Source: Desulfitobacterium dehalogenans ATCC 51507 (GTDB taxonomy: Bacteria; Bacillota; Desulfitobacteriia; Desulfitobacteriales; Desulfitobacteriaceae). Taken from it: a stretch of 64,000 nucleotides of DNA. Numbering within the stretch: position 1 is the first letter of the stretch; the number at the start of each line of letters is the position of its first letter. Both the position numbers and the translations under genes were made by a program. The notes beneath the pieces were generated by a model, which did not search any database, was not told the origin of the DNA, and worked only from the letters and a program-made list of their open reading frames with translations. Shown in pieces: positions 21,760 through 32,061 of this stretch. The DNA lies in contig NC_018017.1 of NCBI RefSeq assembly GCF_000243155.2, positions 3,100,001 to 3,164,000 of the forward strand. Reading direction: 5' to 3'.

Positions 21760-22362
21760 TTATTTAGATGCTAACTTCCGCAGAGTAAACACTACCTGGC
21801 TTGCTAAGACTGCATAATCCTCTGTCGGGAGAATCGTGCCGGCTGAGTTGTCAAAAAGAATATTTCCTGAGGCAGGAAACTCATCATCAGCCTCCCAGAC
21901 AACCAAGGTTATGGGGACTTTTGGAAATACATTGAGGACCACGGCAGCGTCCCCCAGGGAAACTTCTTCTCCTCCCAAAGTGCCGGCCACCTTAATAAGA
22001 TCTGACCGTTGGGAGCCAAAGGTCTTAACCAAAGGATTAATGGCGCGATTCGTAAAGGGTTGTATATAGATACTTCCCCCCGGTAATTCTTTATAAGATA
22101 TTAATTGCCCGGTCTGAATAGCAGGTGAGCGGTTTACTAAATAATGAAGAATTAATATCTGAGTGGGAACAGAAATCTCCTCATTCAGTGTTGCCTCAGC
22201 ATAAAATTGACCGGATGGGTATTCAACATCAAATCTTTGACCTAGGAATATTATCTTTATCCTATTCCCATCTATGGGGTAACCGGAGTACTCTGATATT
22301 TCCTCAAGGGTCGCTTTGCGGAATTTCTCTAAAGCAACATCATAAGCGGCTGAATAATTCAT
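21760..22362 (-). CDS. DUF3786 family protein
   Basis: A 200-residue cytoplasmic protein that resembles the DUF3786 family of anaerobes: an N-terminal helix (AYDVALEKFRKATLEEISEY), then a beta-rich body ending in NILFDNSAGTILPTEDYAVL. Family members are often found near corrinoid or metal-enzyme genes in acetogens and dehalogenating Clostridia. Its function is not established. No signal peptide or membrane helix is seen. It is transcribed away from the neighbouring ABC transporter. Confidence 0.7.
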   Translation of the reverse strand: MNYSAAYDVALEKFRKATLEEISEYSGYPIDGNRIKIIFLGQRFDVEYPSGQFYAEATLNEEISVPTQILILHYLVNRSPAIQTGQLISYKELPGGSIYIQPFTNRAINPLVKTFGSQRSDLIKVAGTLGGEEVSLGDAAVVLNVFPKVPITLVVWEADDEFPASGNILFDNSAGTILPTEDYAVLASQVVFTLRKLASK

Positions 22363-22528
22363 TCCTCATCCTCCCTAAAGTCAACTTGCTCTTCCCTGTG
22401 ATATTCTTTTCAGACCTTTGTTTTTCCTCCTTACCTGTAAAGAAACTTAGCCCGTCTCTGCATTAAAAACATAAGTAAAAGAGAAAATACCCATGAGACC
22501 CATTATGTATACTCTTGAGGAGGCTATC

Positions 22529-24868
22529 ATGCTTGAGCTTAAAGAAATCAAAAAAATCTATCGGGTAGGAGATATCGAAACAAAGGCTCTCGATGGCATA
22601 AACGTTTCCTTTAGAGATAAAGAGTTTGTGGCTATATTGGGTACCAGCGGCTCCGGAAAAACCACCTGCTTAAACATTATTGGCGGACTGGATCATTACG
22701 ATTCAGGGGACTTAATTATAAAAGGCAAAAGCACCAAAGCCTTTAAAGAATACGAATGGGATGCCTATCGCAATAATTCAGTGGGCTTTGTCTTCCAAAG
22801 CTATAATCTGATTTCACATATCAGTATCGTGGCCAATGTGGAAATGGGCATGACTTTAAGCGGCGTTTCCAAGCAGGCAAAGCATAAAAAGGCTCTGGAA
22901 ATCCTAGAAAAAGTAGGACTAAAGGAGCATCTGCATAAAAAGCCTAACCAGCTCTCCGGCGGACAGATGCAAAGGGTAGCTATAGCACGAGCCCTTGCCA
23001 ATGATCCGGAAATTCTTTTGTGCGATGAACCCACAGGGGCTTTGGATAGTACTACCAGTGTTCAGATTATGGATTTGATCAAAGAGGTGTCCAAGGATCG
23101 GTTGGTGATTATGGTCACCCACAATCCCCAGCTGGCCAAAACTTACGCGGATCGCATCATCCGGTTTTCCGACGGCAAGATTATTGACGATACCAATCCT
23201 TATGGAATCCCCGCCCACCCCGAGGATTTTCACCTCAAGAAAACTGGAATGGGCTTCTTGACCGCTCTTAACCTATCCTTCCGGAATTTATGGACCAAAA
23301 AAGGGCGCACTTTTCTCACCGCCCTTGCTTCCAGTATCGGTATTATCGGGATTGCCATTATCTTAAGCTTATCCACGGGCTTTCGTTCAGAAATTGACGA
23401 ATTCCAATTCGATGCCATGGCTGAGTTTCCTATTATTATTTCCCAGGAAACTCAACAGATGAATGCCAACGATCTGAATAATATGACCCTAGAAATTCGG
23501 GATCGGATCTATGGTACCAATGCCAATTCCAATACTAACGAAATTATTGTCATAGATTCCAGCAAAAATATCATTACTCATAAAAACGATCTTTCCCCGG
23601 AATTTATCAACTACTTGGAAAATGTCTCACCGGATATTGTTGGCAGTATTGGTTATACCCGAGTGGTCCAAATGAACCTTTTACGGAAGATGGAGGATAA
23701 GTACCTTCCTATCACCTTGAGCAATGGGCCACCCTCAGGTAATATGACCTCCTCAAGTTCAGTCGGCCTGTCTTCCTTTCCCAGTGCCGTTTCAGGAAAT
23801 AATAGTTACCTGGTAGATAATTATGAGTTACTGGCAGGAGAATATCCTAAAAACTTCACCGATGTGGTATTGGTACTCAATAGCCAAAATCAAATCGAAA
23901 AGGGCACCCTGGGGGATTTAGGGTTTGATGGGGAAGGAAATGACCGCCTGGCCTTCTCCGATGTTGTAGGAACAGAGTATAGAGTGATCCATAATAACGA
24001 CTTCTACGCGAAAACCCCCTTCGGAACTTATCTCCCTGCCAATGCTTATGAAAAAAACTATACCTCTGCAAATGGTTTTACCATTAAAATTTCCGGTGTA
24101 GTTCGTCCCAAAGCCGGAACCAGTATGTCTATGTTGGCATCCGGGATCGCTTATGATGATCAGCTATCCCAAAAAGTTATCGATAACGCTATGGATTCCG
24201 ACATTGTGATAGCCCAAAGAGATGCTGATTATAATGTCTTATCCCGAGAGAAGATCGATGAAAATACTAAGGAACTCCTGCTTGCTTATTTAGGGGGCGA
24301 CCCCTCTCCCTATATGATCATGGTCTTTCCTAAAAACTTTGACGCCAAGGATGAGGTCATCAAATATATTGAGCACTATAATGTAGGAAAAGATGAAGCG
24401 GATGTCATTACTTATACCGATTTGGCTGGGACCCTTTCAGATTTGACTAAAGGGATTATGGATGGTATCACCCTGGTCCTTATTGCCTTCGCCGCTATTT
24501 CTTTGGTGGTCAGTATGATTATGATCAGTATCATTACCTATACCAGTGTTTTGGAGCGGACTAAAGAAATCGGTATTTTGAAAGCACTGGGCGCAAGAAA
24601 GAAGGATATTACAAGAGTATTTGATGCTGAAACTTTTATTCTCGGAGTTTTTTCCGGTGTCCTCGGCATTGTGGTAGCCTGGTCATGTACATTCCCTATC
24701 AATCAAGCTATCCATAAATCTACCGGCCTTACCAATGCATCCCAGTTAAGGCTGGACCATGCTGTCCTCTTAATCATCCTCAGTACCGTAATTACTGTAT
24801 TAGGCGGTCATATTCCCGCTCGGCTGGCCTCTCGAAAGGATGCCGTAGAAGCGTTGCGTACAGAATAA
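22529..24868 (+). CDS. ABC transporter, fused ATPase-permease (MacB/FtsX type)
   Basis: A 779-residue fusion of an ATP-binding domain (about 1-220) and an FtsX-like permease. The ATPase has Walker [10 protein letters not shown], signature [15 protein letters not shown] and Walker [13 protein letters not shown]. The permease has one helix near 265, a large extracytoplasmic domain (about 290-635), then three C-terminal helices around the FtsX core ([17 protein letters not shown]). Such proteins export peptides or antimicrobials, or act as mechanotransducers. The substrate is unknown. The start at 22,529 follows GAGGAGG. It is monocistronic and convergent with the next gene, 19 bp apart. Confidence 0.9.
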   Translation: MLELKEIKKIYRVGDIETKALDGINVSFRDKEFVAILGTSGSGKTTCLNIIGGLDHYDSGDLIIKGKSTKAFKEYEWDAYRNNSVGFVFQSYNLISHISIVANVEMGMTLSGVSKQAKHKKALEILEKVGLKEHLHKKPNQLSGGQMQRVAIARALANDPEILLCDEPTGALDSTTSVQIMDLIKEVSKDRLVIMVTHNPQLAKTYADRIIRFSDGKIIDDTNPYGIPAHPEDFHLKKTGMGFLTALNLSFRNLWTKKGRTFLTALASSIGIIGIAIILSLSTGFRSEIDEFQFDAMAEFPIIISQETQQMNANDLNNMTLEIRDRIYGTNANSNTNEIIVIDSSKNIITHKNDLSPEFINYLENVSPDIVGSIGYTRVVQMNLLRKMEDKYLPITLSNGPPSGNMTSSSSVGLSSFPSAVSGNNSYLVDNYELLAGEYPKNFTDVVLVLNSQNQIEKGTLGDLGFDGEGNDRLAFSDVVGTEYRVIHNNDFYAKTPFGTYLPANAYEKNYTSANGFTIKISGVVRPKAGTSMSMLASGIAYDDQLSQKVIDNAMDSDIVIAQRDADYNVLSREKIDENTKELLLAYLGGDPSPYMIMVFPKNFDAKDEVIKYIEHYNVGKDEADVITYTDLAGTLSDLTKGIMDGITLVLIAFAAISLVVSMIMISIITYTSVLERTKEIGILKALGARKKDITRVFDAETFILGVFSGVLGIVVAWSCTFPINQAIHKSTGLTNASQLRLDHAVLLIILSTVITVLGGHIPARLASRKDAVEALRTE

Positions 24869-24887
24869 GGAAGCCTGGGGATCCTAC

Positions 24888-25718
24888 TCATCCCATCTCG
24901 TGATAAGTAGCTTGCAATAGAAGAGCATCCTCTTCGAGATTGGGGCTTTCACAAATCACCAATCCTTCCATACCAAAGGTATGAAATGCCTTTAATAGCT
25001 CGGGATAGCGCAAATCGGATTGATCAAGGATAAGGTGCTTTTTCTCTCCCTTGGCACCATATTCAATCCCGGAAACATGAAAATGAGCATTTTTAACCCA
25101 GCGGTCCCCTAAGGTTTCTGCCGCAGCCTCCAGGACTTGACAAAATTCATCATAGGTATTGATCCCCCTATTGCTGCGGGCATGAAGGTGACTTATATCA
25201 ATACAGGGTAAAACCCCAGGCACTACTTGTGCTAAGGTCAAAACCTCCTGAAGCGTGCCCAGCTGCGAGGGCTTTCCCGTTGTCTCCGGTCGCAGTATGA
25301 CATCATTATCTTCTGTGTCCAGAATCTCTCGAACAATCATAAGTTCCCCAGCTGTCCTTTCCAAGACCACTTGAGGATCATCTTGATGATAAAAAGCGGG
25401 ATGAAATATCACACTTCTTACACCTAAGATTTTGCTTATTCGTGCACTATGCAAAAGACGGTCCCGGCTGGCTGCTACTTTTTCAGGTTCCTGAGAATTA
25501 AAATTAATCCAATAAGGGCCATGACAGCTTAGGGCAACCTTCTCTTCCACAGCTATTTTGGCAATCTTTTGGGCCTTCTCTTCCCTCATGCGGACCCCTT
25601 GGACAAACTCTACTTCCATGGCATCCAGTTGAAGCTCCCTAACCCGTTTGACCCCTGCTTCTGTGGACCGTTCCTTGGCTGATAAGGGAACCCCAGCAGT
25701 CCCGAATAAAAGTGGCAA
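24888..25718 (-). CDS. Endonuclease IV/sugar isomerase-like TIM-barrel protein
   Basis: A 276-residue xylose-isomerase-like TIM barrel. Metal-ligand-like residues appear in LSCHGPYWINF, VIFHPAFYH, LRPETTGK, PCIDISHLHAR and AHFHVSGIEYG, the layout of Nfo-type AP endonucleases. It could be a DNA repair endonuclease or a sugar isomerase, and the sequence does not settle which. I choose the TTG at 25,718 because AGGAGG lies seven bases ahead; the ATG at 25,739 overlaps that ribosome site. Confidence 0.75.
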   Translation of the reverse strand: MPLLFGTAGVPLSAKERSTEAGVKRVRELQLDAMEVEFVQGVRMREEKAQKIAKIAVEEKVALSCHGPYWINFNSQEPEKVAASRDRLLHSARISKILGVRSVIFHPAFYHQDDPQVVLERTAGELMIVREILDTEDNDVILRPETTGKPSQLGTLQEVLTLAQVVPGVLPCIDISHLHARSNRGINTYDEFCQVLEAAAETLGDRWVKNAHFHVSGIEYGAKGEKKHLILDQSDLRYPELLKAFHTFGMEGLVICESPNLEEDALLLQATYHEMG

Positions 25719-25921
25719 ATCTATTCCTCCTTTTCTCATTACCTTGTAGGTGTTGGGTATATCATAACAGTTTTTCTGACTTTATCTAACTATTTATTCC
25801 TTTTCCGGCATAACAATAGCTCCTTCGTCACACATAAAGTTAAGGGAAGCGATGCAAACTAGTGTTACTTGCTTAAATAGCAAGGAGATTGAATTTCCCT
25901 AAGGTGAAAGGAGGAATCCAA

Positions 25922-26101
25922 ATGTCCAGACGTCGTAGTACTATGTCAGATAACCTTAAGCAACAGATAGCTCAAGAGCTTGGATTTTCGGATACCTTAA
26001 AGCAGGAAGGGTTCAGTGGGGTTTCATCTCGGGATTGTGGCAACATGGTCAAAAAAGCAATTGAAATTGCCGAACGCAATATGTCTGGTCGTTTGTCCTA
26101 A
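25922..26101 (+). CDS. Small acid-soluble spore protein, alpha/beta type
   Basis: A 59-residue protein that coats and protects spore DNA. It keeps the alpha/beta SASP signature VSSRDCGNMVKKAIEIAE near the C-terminus and the ELGFSDTLKQEGF segment in the middle. The usual GPR protease site (T/EFASE type) is not clearly present at the N-terminus, which instead is Arg/Ser-rich (MSRRRSTMS). Start at 25,922 after GGAGGAATCC. It shows the organism forms endospores. A strong terminator follows. Confidence 0.85.
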   Translation: MSRRRSTMSDNLKQQIAQELGFSDTLKQEGFSGVSSRDCGNMVKKAIEIAERNMSGRLS

Positions 26102-26114
26102 GACAAGGGACGGT

Positions 26115-26147
26115 AAAGGGATTAACTCTTTGGAGTTAATCCCTTTC
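26115..26147 (+). terminator. Terminator of the spore protein gene
   Basis: AAAGGGATTAACTC pairs with GAGTTAATCCCTTT around a four-base loop, 14 bp after the stop. The stem is perfect. It may also serve the convergent hsp20. Confidence 0.85.
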
Positions 26148-26159
26148 TAAATATCAAGC

Positions 26160-26591
26160 TTAATGAAAATCTACTTCTATAGTGCGGGCTGCCGGGTGAC
26201 GATCCTTGAGAAAAGACAATTCCAAAATCCCATTTTTATAGCTGGCATGAGAGCCATCCGCTTTTACCACCGCGGGAAGGGTGAGGGTTCTGCTGAACTT
26301 TCCGTAATATCTCTCTGTGCGGTGAGAAGCTCTCTCAACTGCCGTGGCAGCCCGTTTGACCTCACCGCTGATGGTCAGAAGATTTTCGTTAATCTCAATA
26401 TGAAGATCCTCTTTCTTCTCAAGGCCTGGAATCTCTGCCGTCACATACACCTGGTCCGATGTTTCTTCCACATCGACCCGATAGAGAAACTGTGAAAGCT
26501 CCTCTTTGCCACGGCCTCTAAGATAATTACGCTCCATTTCATCCCAATAGTGATTGAGCATCCGGAAGGGATCATTAGGAATTAATGCCAT
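26160..26591 (-). CDS. Hsp20/alpha-crystallin small heat shock protein
   Basis: A 143-residue ATP-independent holdase. The alpha-crystallin domain runs from about residue 36 to 130, with VYVTAEIPGLEKKEDLHIEI and NGILELSF; the latter gives the conserved A/S-x-x-NGVL-like motif. The short C-terminal IEV is close to the I-x-I/V dimer-tail motif. The start at 26,591 follows GAGGTGAG. It lies 89 bp downstream of copZ and might be read through with the copper operon. No CIRCE element is visible. Confidence 0.92.
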   Translation of the reverse strand: MALIPNDPFRMLNHYWDEMERNYLRGRGKEELSQFLYRVDVEETSDQVYVTAEIPGLEKKEDLHIEINENLLTISGEVKRAATAVERASHRTERYYGKFSRTLTLPAVVKADGSHASYKNGILELSFLKDRHPAARTIEVDFH

Positions 26592-26680
26592 AATTCTCAC
26601 CTCATTAAGATTCGTATTCTTCAATCTTAGTATGGCAAATCCCGTTTCAAAACATGCATTATCACTGAAAGAAGTCTCGT

Positions 26681-26875
26681 TCAATCAGCGCTGTAACCGG
26701 CGTCTTCCACAGCCTTGATCAGGTCTTCACGGCCGGCTGATCCGGCAACAACTGCCTCTCCTTTTTCTAAATTCACCTCCACTTGTTGGACTCCGCCAAC
26801 TTTCAGCAACGCTTTTTCCACATGAGCTTTGCAATGATTGCAGGTCATTCCGGTAACTTTTAATGTTTGATTCAT
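26681..26875 (-). CDS. copZ: Copper chaperone CopZ
   Basis: A 64-residue single HMA-domain protein that carries Cu(I) to CopA. The metal site is GMTCNHCKAHVEKAL (Cys11 and Cys14), and the beta-alpha-beta-beta-alpha-beta pattern is complete. It lies 59 bp downstream of copA and is probably cotranscribed from the CsoR-controlled promoter. Confidence 0.95.
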   Translation of the reverse strand: MNQTLKVTGMTCNHCKAHVEKALLKVGGVQQVEVNLEKGEAVVAGSAGREDLIKAVEDAGYSAD

Positions 26876-26934
26876 GGTTCTTACCTCCCTTTATCTATTC
26901 CTCCAACTCGTAGAAGGAGAAAAACAACAAATTT

Positions 26935-29826
26935 TTAATTGGCCAATACCTTACTATACCTTGAGAGCAACAGGGAACTGGTCACTACAGACACCGAGGA
27001 AAAGGCCATCGCCAGACCGGCCCATTCAGGGGGTAAGAGCTCTCCGGTGATAGGGAAAAGCACTCCGGCAGCAATAGGGATTCCCAGTGTATTGTAGATG
27101 AGAGCCCAGAATAAATTCTGCTTGATTTTGGTAAGGGTTTTGCGGCCAAGACGAATAGCACGCTCCACGTCCAGGAGATCATTGCGCACCAGAACCACAT
27201 CCCCGGTTTCTTTGGCCACATCCGTGCCTGAGCCGATAGCGATACCGATGTCGGCTTGAGCTAAGGCGGGGGCATCATTAATCCCATCCCCGACCATGGC
27301 TACTTTTAGTCCATCGTTTTGATATCTCTTGATAATCTCAATTTTATCCTGGGGAAGGATCTCCGCAATCACTTCGTCAATGCCCACCTCATTGCCAATG
27401 ACGGTGGCGACTTTCTTATTATCCCCGGTAATCATGAAGGTCTTAATTCCTAAACCATGCAAGCGTTTAATCGCTTCTTTCGTACTCTCTTTTAAGACAT
27501 CCGCCAAGGCGATGATCCCAATGATTTTTCCATCATAGGCTACAAAGCTGGTAGTTTTTCCTTCGTTGGCCAATTCCTGAAAATCGTTCTCTACCCCTTC
27601 GGTGGGAACATTCTCTTTCATCATTAACTTTCTATTGCCGATGAGCAATTTTTTACCTTGGTAAGAGCAGATCGTCCCATGACCGCTTTCTTCATGGTAA
27701 TCCTGAACGTCTGCCACTTCGATCCCTTCATCTTTGGCTCTTTGGACGATGGCTTGAGCTAAGGGATGGATGGAAGGGTTCTCTCCTGCCGCAGCGATCC
27801 TGAGCAGGTCCTTTTGTGAATATCCTTCATAGGAAATGAGATGAGTTACTTCAGGTTTCCCTTTGGTTAAAGTGCCTGTTTTGTCAAAGCCAATGGCCCC
27901 CACTTTGGCTATTCCTTCAAGTACGGCTGCTGATTTGAAAAGTATACCCCGGTTTAAACCGACGCCGCTTCCCACCATAATGGCCGTGGGGGTTGCCAAA
28001 CCTAAAGCACAGGGGCAGGCTATGACCAAGACTGCAATGGCCGCAGTAAAAGCGAAGACAAAGGTGCTGTCCAGGAATACATACCAGATGATGAAGGTCA
28101 GGATCGAAATAGCTACTACCACGGGCACAAAGACATTGGATATCTTATCAGCCAAACGCTGAATAGCAGGCTTAACCCCTTGCGCATCCTCCACCATTTT
28201 GATAATTCCAGAAAGGACACTGTCTTTACCTGTCTTTGTGGTGGAGACCTTAATGCTTCCCGAACGGTTGATGGTTGCACCGACTACATTTTCACCGATA
28301 CCCTTATCAACCGGTATGGATTCTCCCGTAATCATGGACTCATCAATACTGGCTTGCCCTTCGAGGATCACCCCGTCCACAGGAATCTTTTCCCCGGGCT
28401 TCACCAGGACCACATCCCCGATCCTGACACTGGAAGCAGGGACCTCTTTTTCTTCTCCATCAATAAATAAGCGGGCTCTATCCGCCTGGAGCTCAAGGAG
28501 GCGTTTTAAGGCCTGTCCGGCACGTCCCTTGGCTTTTGCTTCTAAATATTTACCAAAACGTACAAAGGTGATTAAGAGAGCTGATGTATCAAAGAATGTG
28601 GGCCCCTCAAAGAAAATATGGGGGAAGGTTGTCATCACACTATAAGCATAAGCAGCCGTAATCCCCATCGCGACCAAAACGTCCATATTTGTGGAGCGAT
28701 TTTTCAGGGCATGATAAGCTCCCCGATAAAATGTCCAGCCTGCCGTAAATTGAACGACAGTTGCCAGGAAGAACATGGTATACATCATGCCAGGAGTCAT
28801 GGGCATGAACATCATAGGCATTAAGGGAGCGGATAACAACGCACTAAAGATGACCCAGTTCCGCTGGGATTTCACATGGTTATCTTCATGAAACTCTTCC
28901 TTATTCTCGATCGGGGTATAGCCTGCATCCCTGATCTGCTCATAAATCGTCTCCAGGTTAGTCACGGCGGGATCATAGTCTGTGGTGACACTTTCTGTAG
29001 CAAAATTAACGGCTACGGTCTGAACACCCGGAGTGTTGCGCAATTTCTTTTCAATGGTCAGAGCACAATTAGCACAGGTCATACCGCTCACTTTAAATTG
29101 GGCTTTCCCTTCATTGCTTTCCATGTATGCCCCATAACCCAAATCTTTGACCTTCTCAAGAATAGTTTTTTCATCAAGAAGTGAGGGATCATAGTCTAAG
29201 GAAAGTTTCTCTGAGGCAAAATTGACCGTAGCGGATTTGACCCCCGGCAGCTTTGCCATTCCTTTTTCAATAGTCAGAGCACAATTAGCACAGGTCATAC
29301 CTGTTATCTTGAGTTGTTTTGTCCCGTTGATGGACCGTTGTGCAGTGCTTTTCGATTTTTGGGTGTCCGGCACGGGGGCTTCAGTGGATTCTGTGGACTC
29401 TGTAGTGTATCCCGCCTCCTGGATAGCCTCCTTAATGTGTGCATCTGTGGTTATAGCCGGATTATAACGAAAGCTGGCTTGAGACTCCCCTAATGAGACT
29501 TCGACATCGGTCACTTCCGGGAGACTCTCCAGAGCTTTTTTGACTCTTCGGACGCAATGCTCACAGGTCATACCATGAACCTTGAGTTCCTTTTGCCGCG
29601 TTTCCTCTTCGGCCTCTATCACCGCATAGCCCGCTTCTTCAATGACCTCTTTCGCCTTTTCCATGTTTAGGATTTCCCCTGCCCAGTCAAAGCTGGCCGA
29701 TTCTTTCTCCAGAGAGACCTCTACATTTTCCAGCTCAGGTAAACTCTCAAGGGCTTTCTTCACCCGACGAACGCAATGCTCACAGGTCATGCCGGTCACT
29801 TTAATTATTTTGCTCTTTTTACTCAT
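26935..29826 (-). CDS. copA: Cu(I) P1B-type ATPase with four HMA domains
   Basis: A 963-residue copper exporter. Four N-terminal metal-binding domains are visible: two with [10 protein letters not shown] (about residues 12 and 88) and two with [10 protein letters not shown] (about 176 and 245). The core has the transmembrane copper motif ACPCALGL, the phosphorylation site [12 protein letters not shown], the SxHP motif SIHPLA, and the hinge [10 protein letters not shown]. The usual bacterial CopA has one or two HMA domains. Domains 1 and 2 are much alike and so are 3 and 4, suggesting two rounds of duplication. It is the second gene of csoR-copA-copZ. Confidence 0.97.
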   Translation of the reverse strand: MSKKSKIIKVTGMTCEHCVRRVKKALESLPELENVEVSLEKESASFDWAGEILNMEKAKEVIEEAGYAVIEAEEETRQKELKVHGMTCEHCVRRVKKALESLPEVTDVEVSLGESQASFRYNPAITTDAHIKEAIQEAGYTTESTESTEAPVPDTQKSKSTAQRSINGTKQLKITGMTCANCALTIEKGMAKLPGVKSATVNFASEKLSLDYDPSLLDEKTILEKVKDLGYGAYMESNEGKAQFKVSGMTCANCALTIEKKLRNTPGVQTVAVNFATESVTTDYDPAVTNLETIYEQIRDAGYTPIENKEEFHEDNHVKSQRNWVIFSALLSAPLMPMMFMPMTPGMMYTMFFLATVVQFTAGWTFYRGAYHALKNRSTNMDVLVAMGITAAYAYSVMTTFPHIFFEGPTFFDTSALLITFVRFGKYLEAKAKGRAGQALKRLLELQADRARLFIDGEEKEVPASSVRIGDVVLVKPGEKIPVDGVILEGQASIDESMITGESIPVDKGIGENVVGATINRSGSIKVSTTKTGKDSVLSGIIKMVEDAQGVKPAIQRLADKISNVFVPVVVAISILTFIIWYVFLDSTFVFAFTAAIAVLVIACPCALGLATPTAIMVGSGVGLNRGILFKSAAVLEGIAKVGAIGFDKTGTLTKGKPEVTHLISYEGYSQKDLLRIAAAGENPSIHPLAQAIVQRAKDEGIEVADVQDYHEESGHGTICSYQGKKLLIGNRKLMMKENVPTEGVENDFQELANEGKTTSFVAYDGKIIGIIALADVLKESTKEAIKRLHGLGIKTFMITGDNKKVATVIGNEVGIDEVIAEILPQDKIEIIKRYQNDGLKVAMVGDGINDAPALAQADIGIAIGSGTDVAKETGDVVLVRNDLLDVERAIRLGRKTLTKIKQNLFWALIYNTLGIPIAAGVLFPITGELLPPEWAGLAMAFSSVSVVTSSLLLSRYSKVLAN

Positions 29827-29874
29827 TGTAACGCCTCCTCGGCTTCTATCCCGCTCTTAAGTCCTTGATACCCC

Positions 29875-30210
29875 TTATTTCATCATTCTGTAAATGGTTT
29901 TGACCAACTCATCAAGGACCTGATCGTTACCCTCTTGGATCTGCTCGAGAACACAGGATTTCATATGTTTTTCTAAAAGAAGTTTGGATACACCATTTAA
30001 CGCAGCCTGAGCTGAAGCAATCTGATTTAATACATCATCACAATAGGCGTGATTCTCAATCATTCCTTTGATGCCGCGAATCTGACCTTCGATCCGATTC
30101 ATCCGATTGATCAACTCACGAATGGTTCTTTCACTATGATGGCTTAGTCTTTCACTTTCCTGATCATTTGAGTCATGACAAGCTGGACAATGCTTTATTT
30201 TTTCCTCCAT
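29875..30210 (-). CDS. csoR: Copper-sensing repressor CsoR
   Basis: An all-helical tetrameric repressor of 111 residues that releases DNA when Cu(I) binds. The CsoR/RcnR core begins at RTIRELINRMNRIEGQIRGI. The Cys-His-Cys ligand set of CsoR is present: Cys in HAYCDDVL, then His and Cys in EKHMKSCV. An N-terminal extension carries an extra CPACH motif. It opens the copper operon and would control its own promoter. Confidence 0.93.
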   Translation of the reverse strand: MEEKIKHCPACHDSNDQESERLSHHSERTIRELINRMNRIEGQIRGIKGMIENHAYCDDVLNQIASAQAALNGVSKLLLEKHMKSCVLEQIQEGNDQVLDELVKTIYRMMK

Positions 30211-30231
30211 TGGTGTCCACCTCCTGAAGAT

Positions 30232-30261
30232 ATAGTATACCCCCCTATCCTATTTTGTCAA
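30232..30261 (-). promoter_or_regulatory. csoR promoter with CsoR-type operator in the spacer
   Basis: On the minus strand, TTGACA (30,261-30,256) and TATACT (30,239-30,234) are spaced by 16 bp. The spacer contains a run of six Gs flanked by AT-rich half-sites (ATAGGATAGGGGGGTATAC), the form of known CsoR boxes. Repressor binding here would block RNA polymerase directly. Confidence 0.8.
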
Positions 30262-30294
30262 TTGCTATTTTTCTTGCGAAATGCTACCGTTTCC

Positions 30295-30425
30295 CTTTAC
30301 AGTCTGAAGCTCGTCTTATATGTTCAACTGAAACCGTTTATCTTAAGCGGATAACGTAAAAAAATAATGCTCCCCCAACGTAGTCCGATTCGTAAAACAA
30401 CTACAGATGGAGGAGCATATTTCTT
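30295..30425. pseudogene. Ghost copy of the coiled-coil repeat locus
   Basis: The segment 30,295-30,322 matches the region upstream of the coiled-coil gene (33,182-33,211: CTTTACA, AAGCT, GTCTTATATG). The segment from about 30,327 to 30,425 matches the end of that gene plus its terminator (33,880-33,978). The middle, including the whole repeat region, is missing. It is best read as a paralogous copy that lost its body by deletion. The retained hairpin (30,358-30,418: ATGCTCC/GGAGCAT, inner GTAGT/ACTAC) acts on the minus strand as terminator of the SMR operon, with a seven-T run. Confidence 0.75.
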
Positions 30426-30440
30426 TTCTTAAGCCTCTTT

Positions 30441-30797
30441 TTAACTCCTTGAAATGAAAAAGACACCGACAATGACCAGCGCAGTTCCCAGCACTCGATA
30501 AAAGGAAATATTCTCTTTAAAGACGATCACTGAAAACGCCATGATAAAAATATAGCCAAGACTGACGAAAGGGTATGCATAGCTTAACTCCGTCTTACTC
30601 AACACTTTAATCCACAATAAGAAGCTTATTCCGTAAAGAAACAACCCTGACATGACCGGGAAGTTCTGGATAATCATGCCGAGGCTTCTAAGTAAATTCT
30701 CGGGTGAAAAGTCCAGTTCAAGATTCTTAGCTCCGATTTTTACGAGGATTTGGCCGAGCGCCCCAAGCATAACCGAGATGATAATCTGCCCTAACAT
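30441..30797 (-). CDS. SMR/EamA-like small four-helix membrane protein
   Basis: A 118-residue protein with four predicted helices that resembles EmrE/ArnE-type subunits. In glycan operons such proteins can move lipid-linked sugars across the membrane. Start at 30,797, behind GGAGGAATAAT. It lies directly after the glycosyltransferase (one base gap) and ends the three-gene operon. Context suggests flipping of a polyprenyl-phosphate sugar and not drug export; this is inference. Confidence 0.75.
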   Translation of the reverse strand: MLGQIIISVMLGALGQILVKIGAKNLELDFSPENLLRSLGMIIQNFPVMSGLFLYGISFLLWIKVLSKTELSYAYPFVSLGYIFIMAFSVIVFKENISFYRVLGTALVIVGVFFISRS

Positions 30798-30798
30798 A

Positions 30799-32061
30799 TT
30801 ATTCCTCCATCTTATCTTTCCATTGATACACTCGCCAAAGGGCAAAATAGATTAGAATAATCACCGTTGGATAGGCGTAACGGCTCTGCCCCTCTGTGAC
30901 AAAATACACGCCGGCAAACATAAAGAATGTAATCAAGAGGGTCAGCTTTTCTTTATTAATTCTTCTTTGTTCCGGCCTACCCGAGAAGAGAGCCCCTCTC
31001 AAAACTCGCCAGGAATAACTTAGTATTCCGATACAGCCCAGGAAGAAAACAGGAGCCCGCACCAGCTCGGAGGCCAGGAAGATGAAAAACGGTACCCAAC
31101 TGCTCCCCGGAGCAGCAAGAAACATCTGAATACTTGGCAATGCGAGTGCCGTTCCATGAAAGGCATAATTGATATCCCCGACGAGTAAAAAGGTACGGGC
31201 AAGCCGCTTCATTCCCAAGATAAGAAATTCTAAGGGATGTCCTACGATCCACTCTTTAGCCGCCGCACTAAGCATTTTATTCCTTTCAAGGGGATTTGCC
31301 TCTTGATAGGCGGGGGTTTTGACCACAGAATTTTCTACATCCTCGGCGGGCATCCAACCGCCCACTTTATTCTGGGAGTTGTTATTAATATAGAGAACTA
31401 TGCCGCTATTATTTGAAATATAGCAAAACTCACCGAACATCTTAGAATTTCGATAGAGCCAGGGCGATAGCACGATGAGGGCCACCAGAAGCACGATTCC
31501 GGACCGTTTTAGACTCTGCCGGAAATTCCTTTTGCTCAAAATCTCAACCAAGAAGATGGCCAGGACAAAGGCAGGAAAGAACGGCTTGATCATTGCATTG
31601 AGTCCCGTCAATACTCCAATCCAAAAATACTTCCAACGGAGATTGGAAAAATAGAGTAATAGAACAGAGAGCAGTCCTGTGGTAAAGAGAATTTCTGAAG
31701 CCACTAAACTGTTATAATAAACATTCATCGGGAACAAGACAAAGAGCAAAAGGCATTTATTTCGCACCTCTGCAGGGACGGACATTTTTTTAAGCAGAAA
31801 ATAGGCAAGGATATTATTTACTGTACTCAGGGCAATATTTAAAAATTTGGCAACCCAGATCGAACTCCCGAACAGCTTATAAAAGAGCCCCAGAAAAATT
31901 GGATAACCCACAGAGGTATAGGTATCGCCCCATGGGCCGCCATTGGCAATTTGCGTTGCCAAGCGGTGATAATATGAGAAATCTGAAAAAGGTACCGTTT
32001 GTACCAGAATGACCCAGAGCACATCAACGAACAAACCAACAAGTAGAATCCGATACATCAA
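30799..32061 (-). CDS. Polytopic membrane glycosyltransferase (GT-C, GT39/ArnT-like)
   Basis: A 420-residue protein with about 10-11 helices. The first periplasmic loop contains SDFSYYHRLATQI and GDTYTSVGYPIFLGLFY, the acidic-residue region typical of GT-C enzymes that use polyprenyl-phosphate sugars. The acceptor and sugar are unknown. ATGA overlap with the upstream prenyltransferase gene shows translational coupling. Confidence 0.8.
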   Translation of the reverse strand: MMYRILLVGLFVDVLWVILVQTVPFSDFSYYHRLATQIANGGPWGDTYTSVGYPIFLGLFYKLFGSSIWVAKFLNIALSTVNNILAYFLLKKMSVPAEVRNKCLLLFVLFPMNVYYNSLVASEILFTTGLLSVLLLYFSNLRWKYFWIGVLTGLNAMIKPFFPAFVLAIFLVEILSKRNFRQSLKRSGIVLLVALIVLSPWLYRNSKMFGEFCYISNNSGIVLYINNNSQNKVGGWMPAEDVENSVVKTPAYQEANPLERNKMLSAAAKEWIVGHPLEFLILGMKRLARTFLLVGDINYAFHGTALALPSIQMFLAAPGSSWVPFFIFLASELVRAPVFFLGCIGILSYSWRVLRGALFSGRPEQRRINKEKLTLLITFFMFAGVYFVTEGQSRYAYPTVIILIYFALWRVYQWKDKMEE

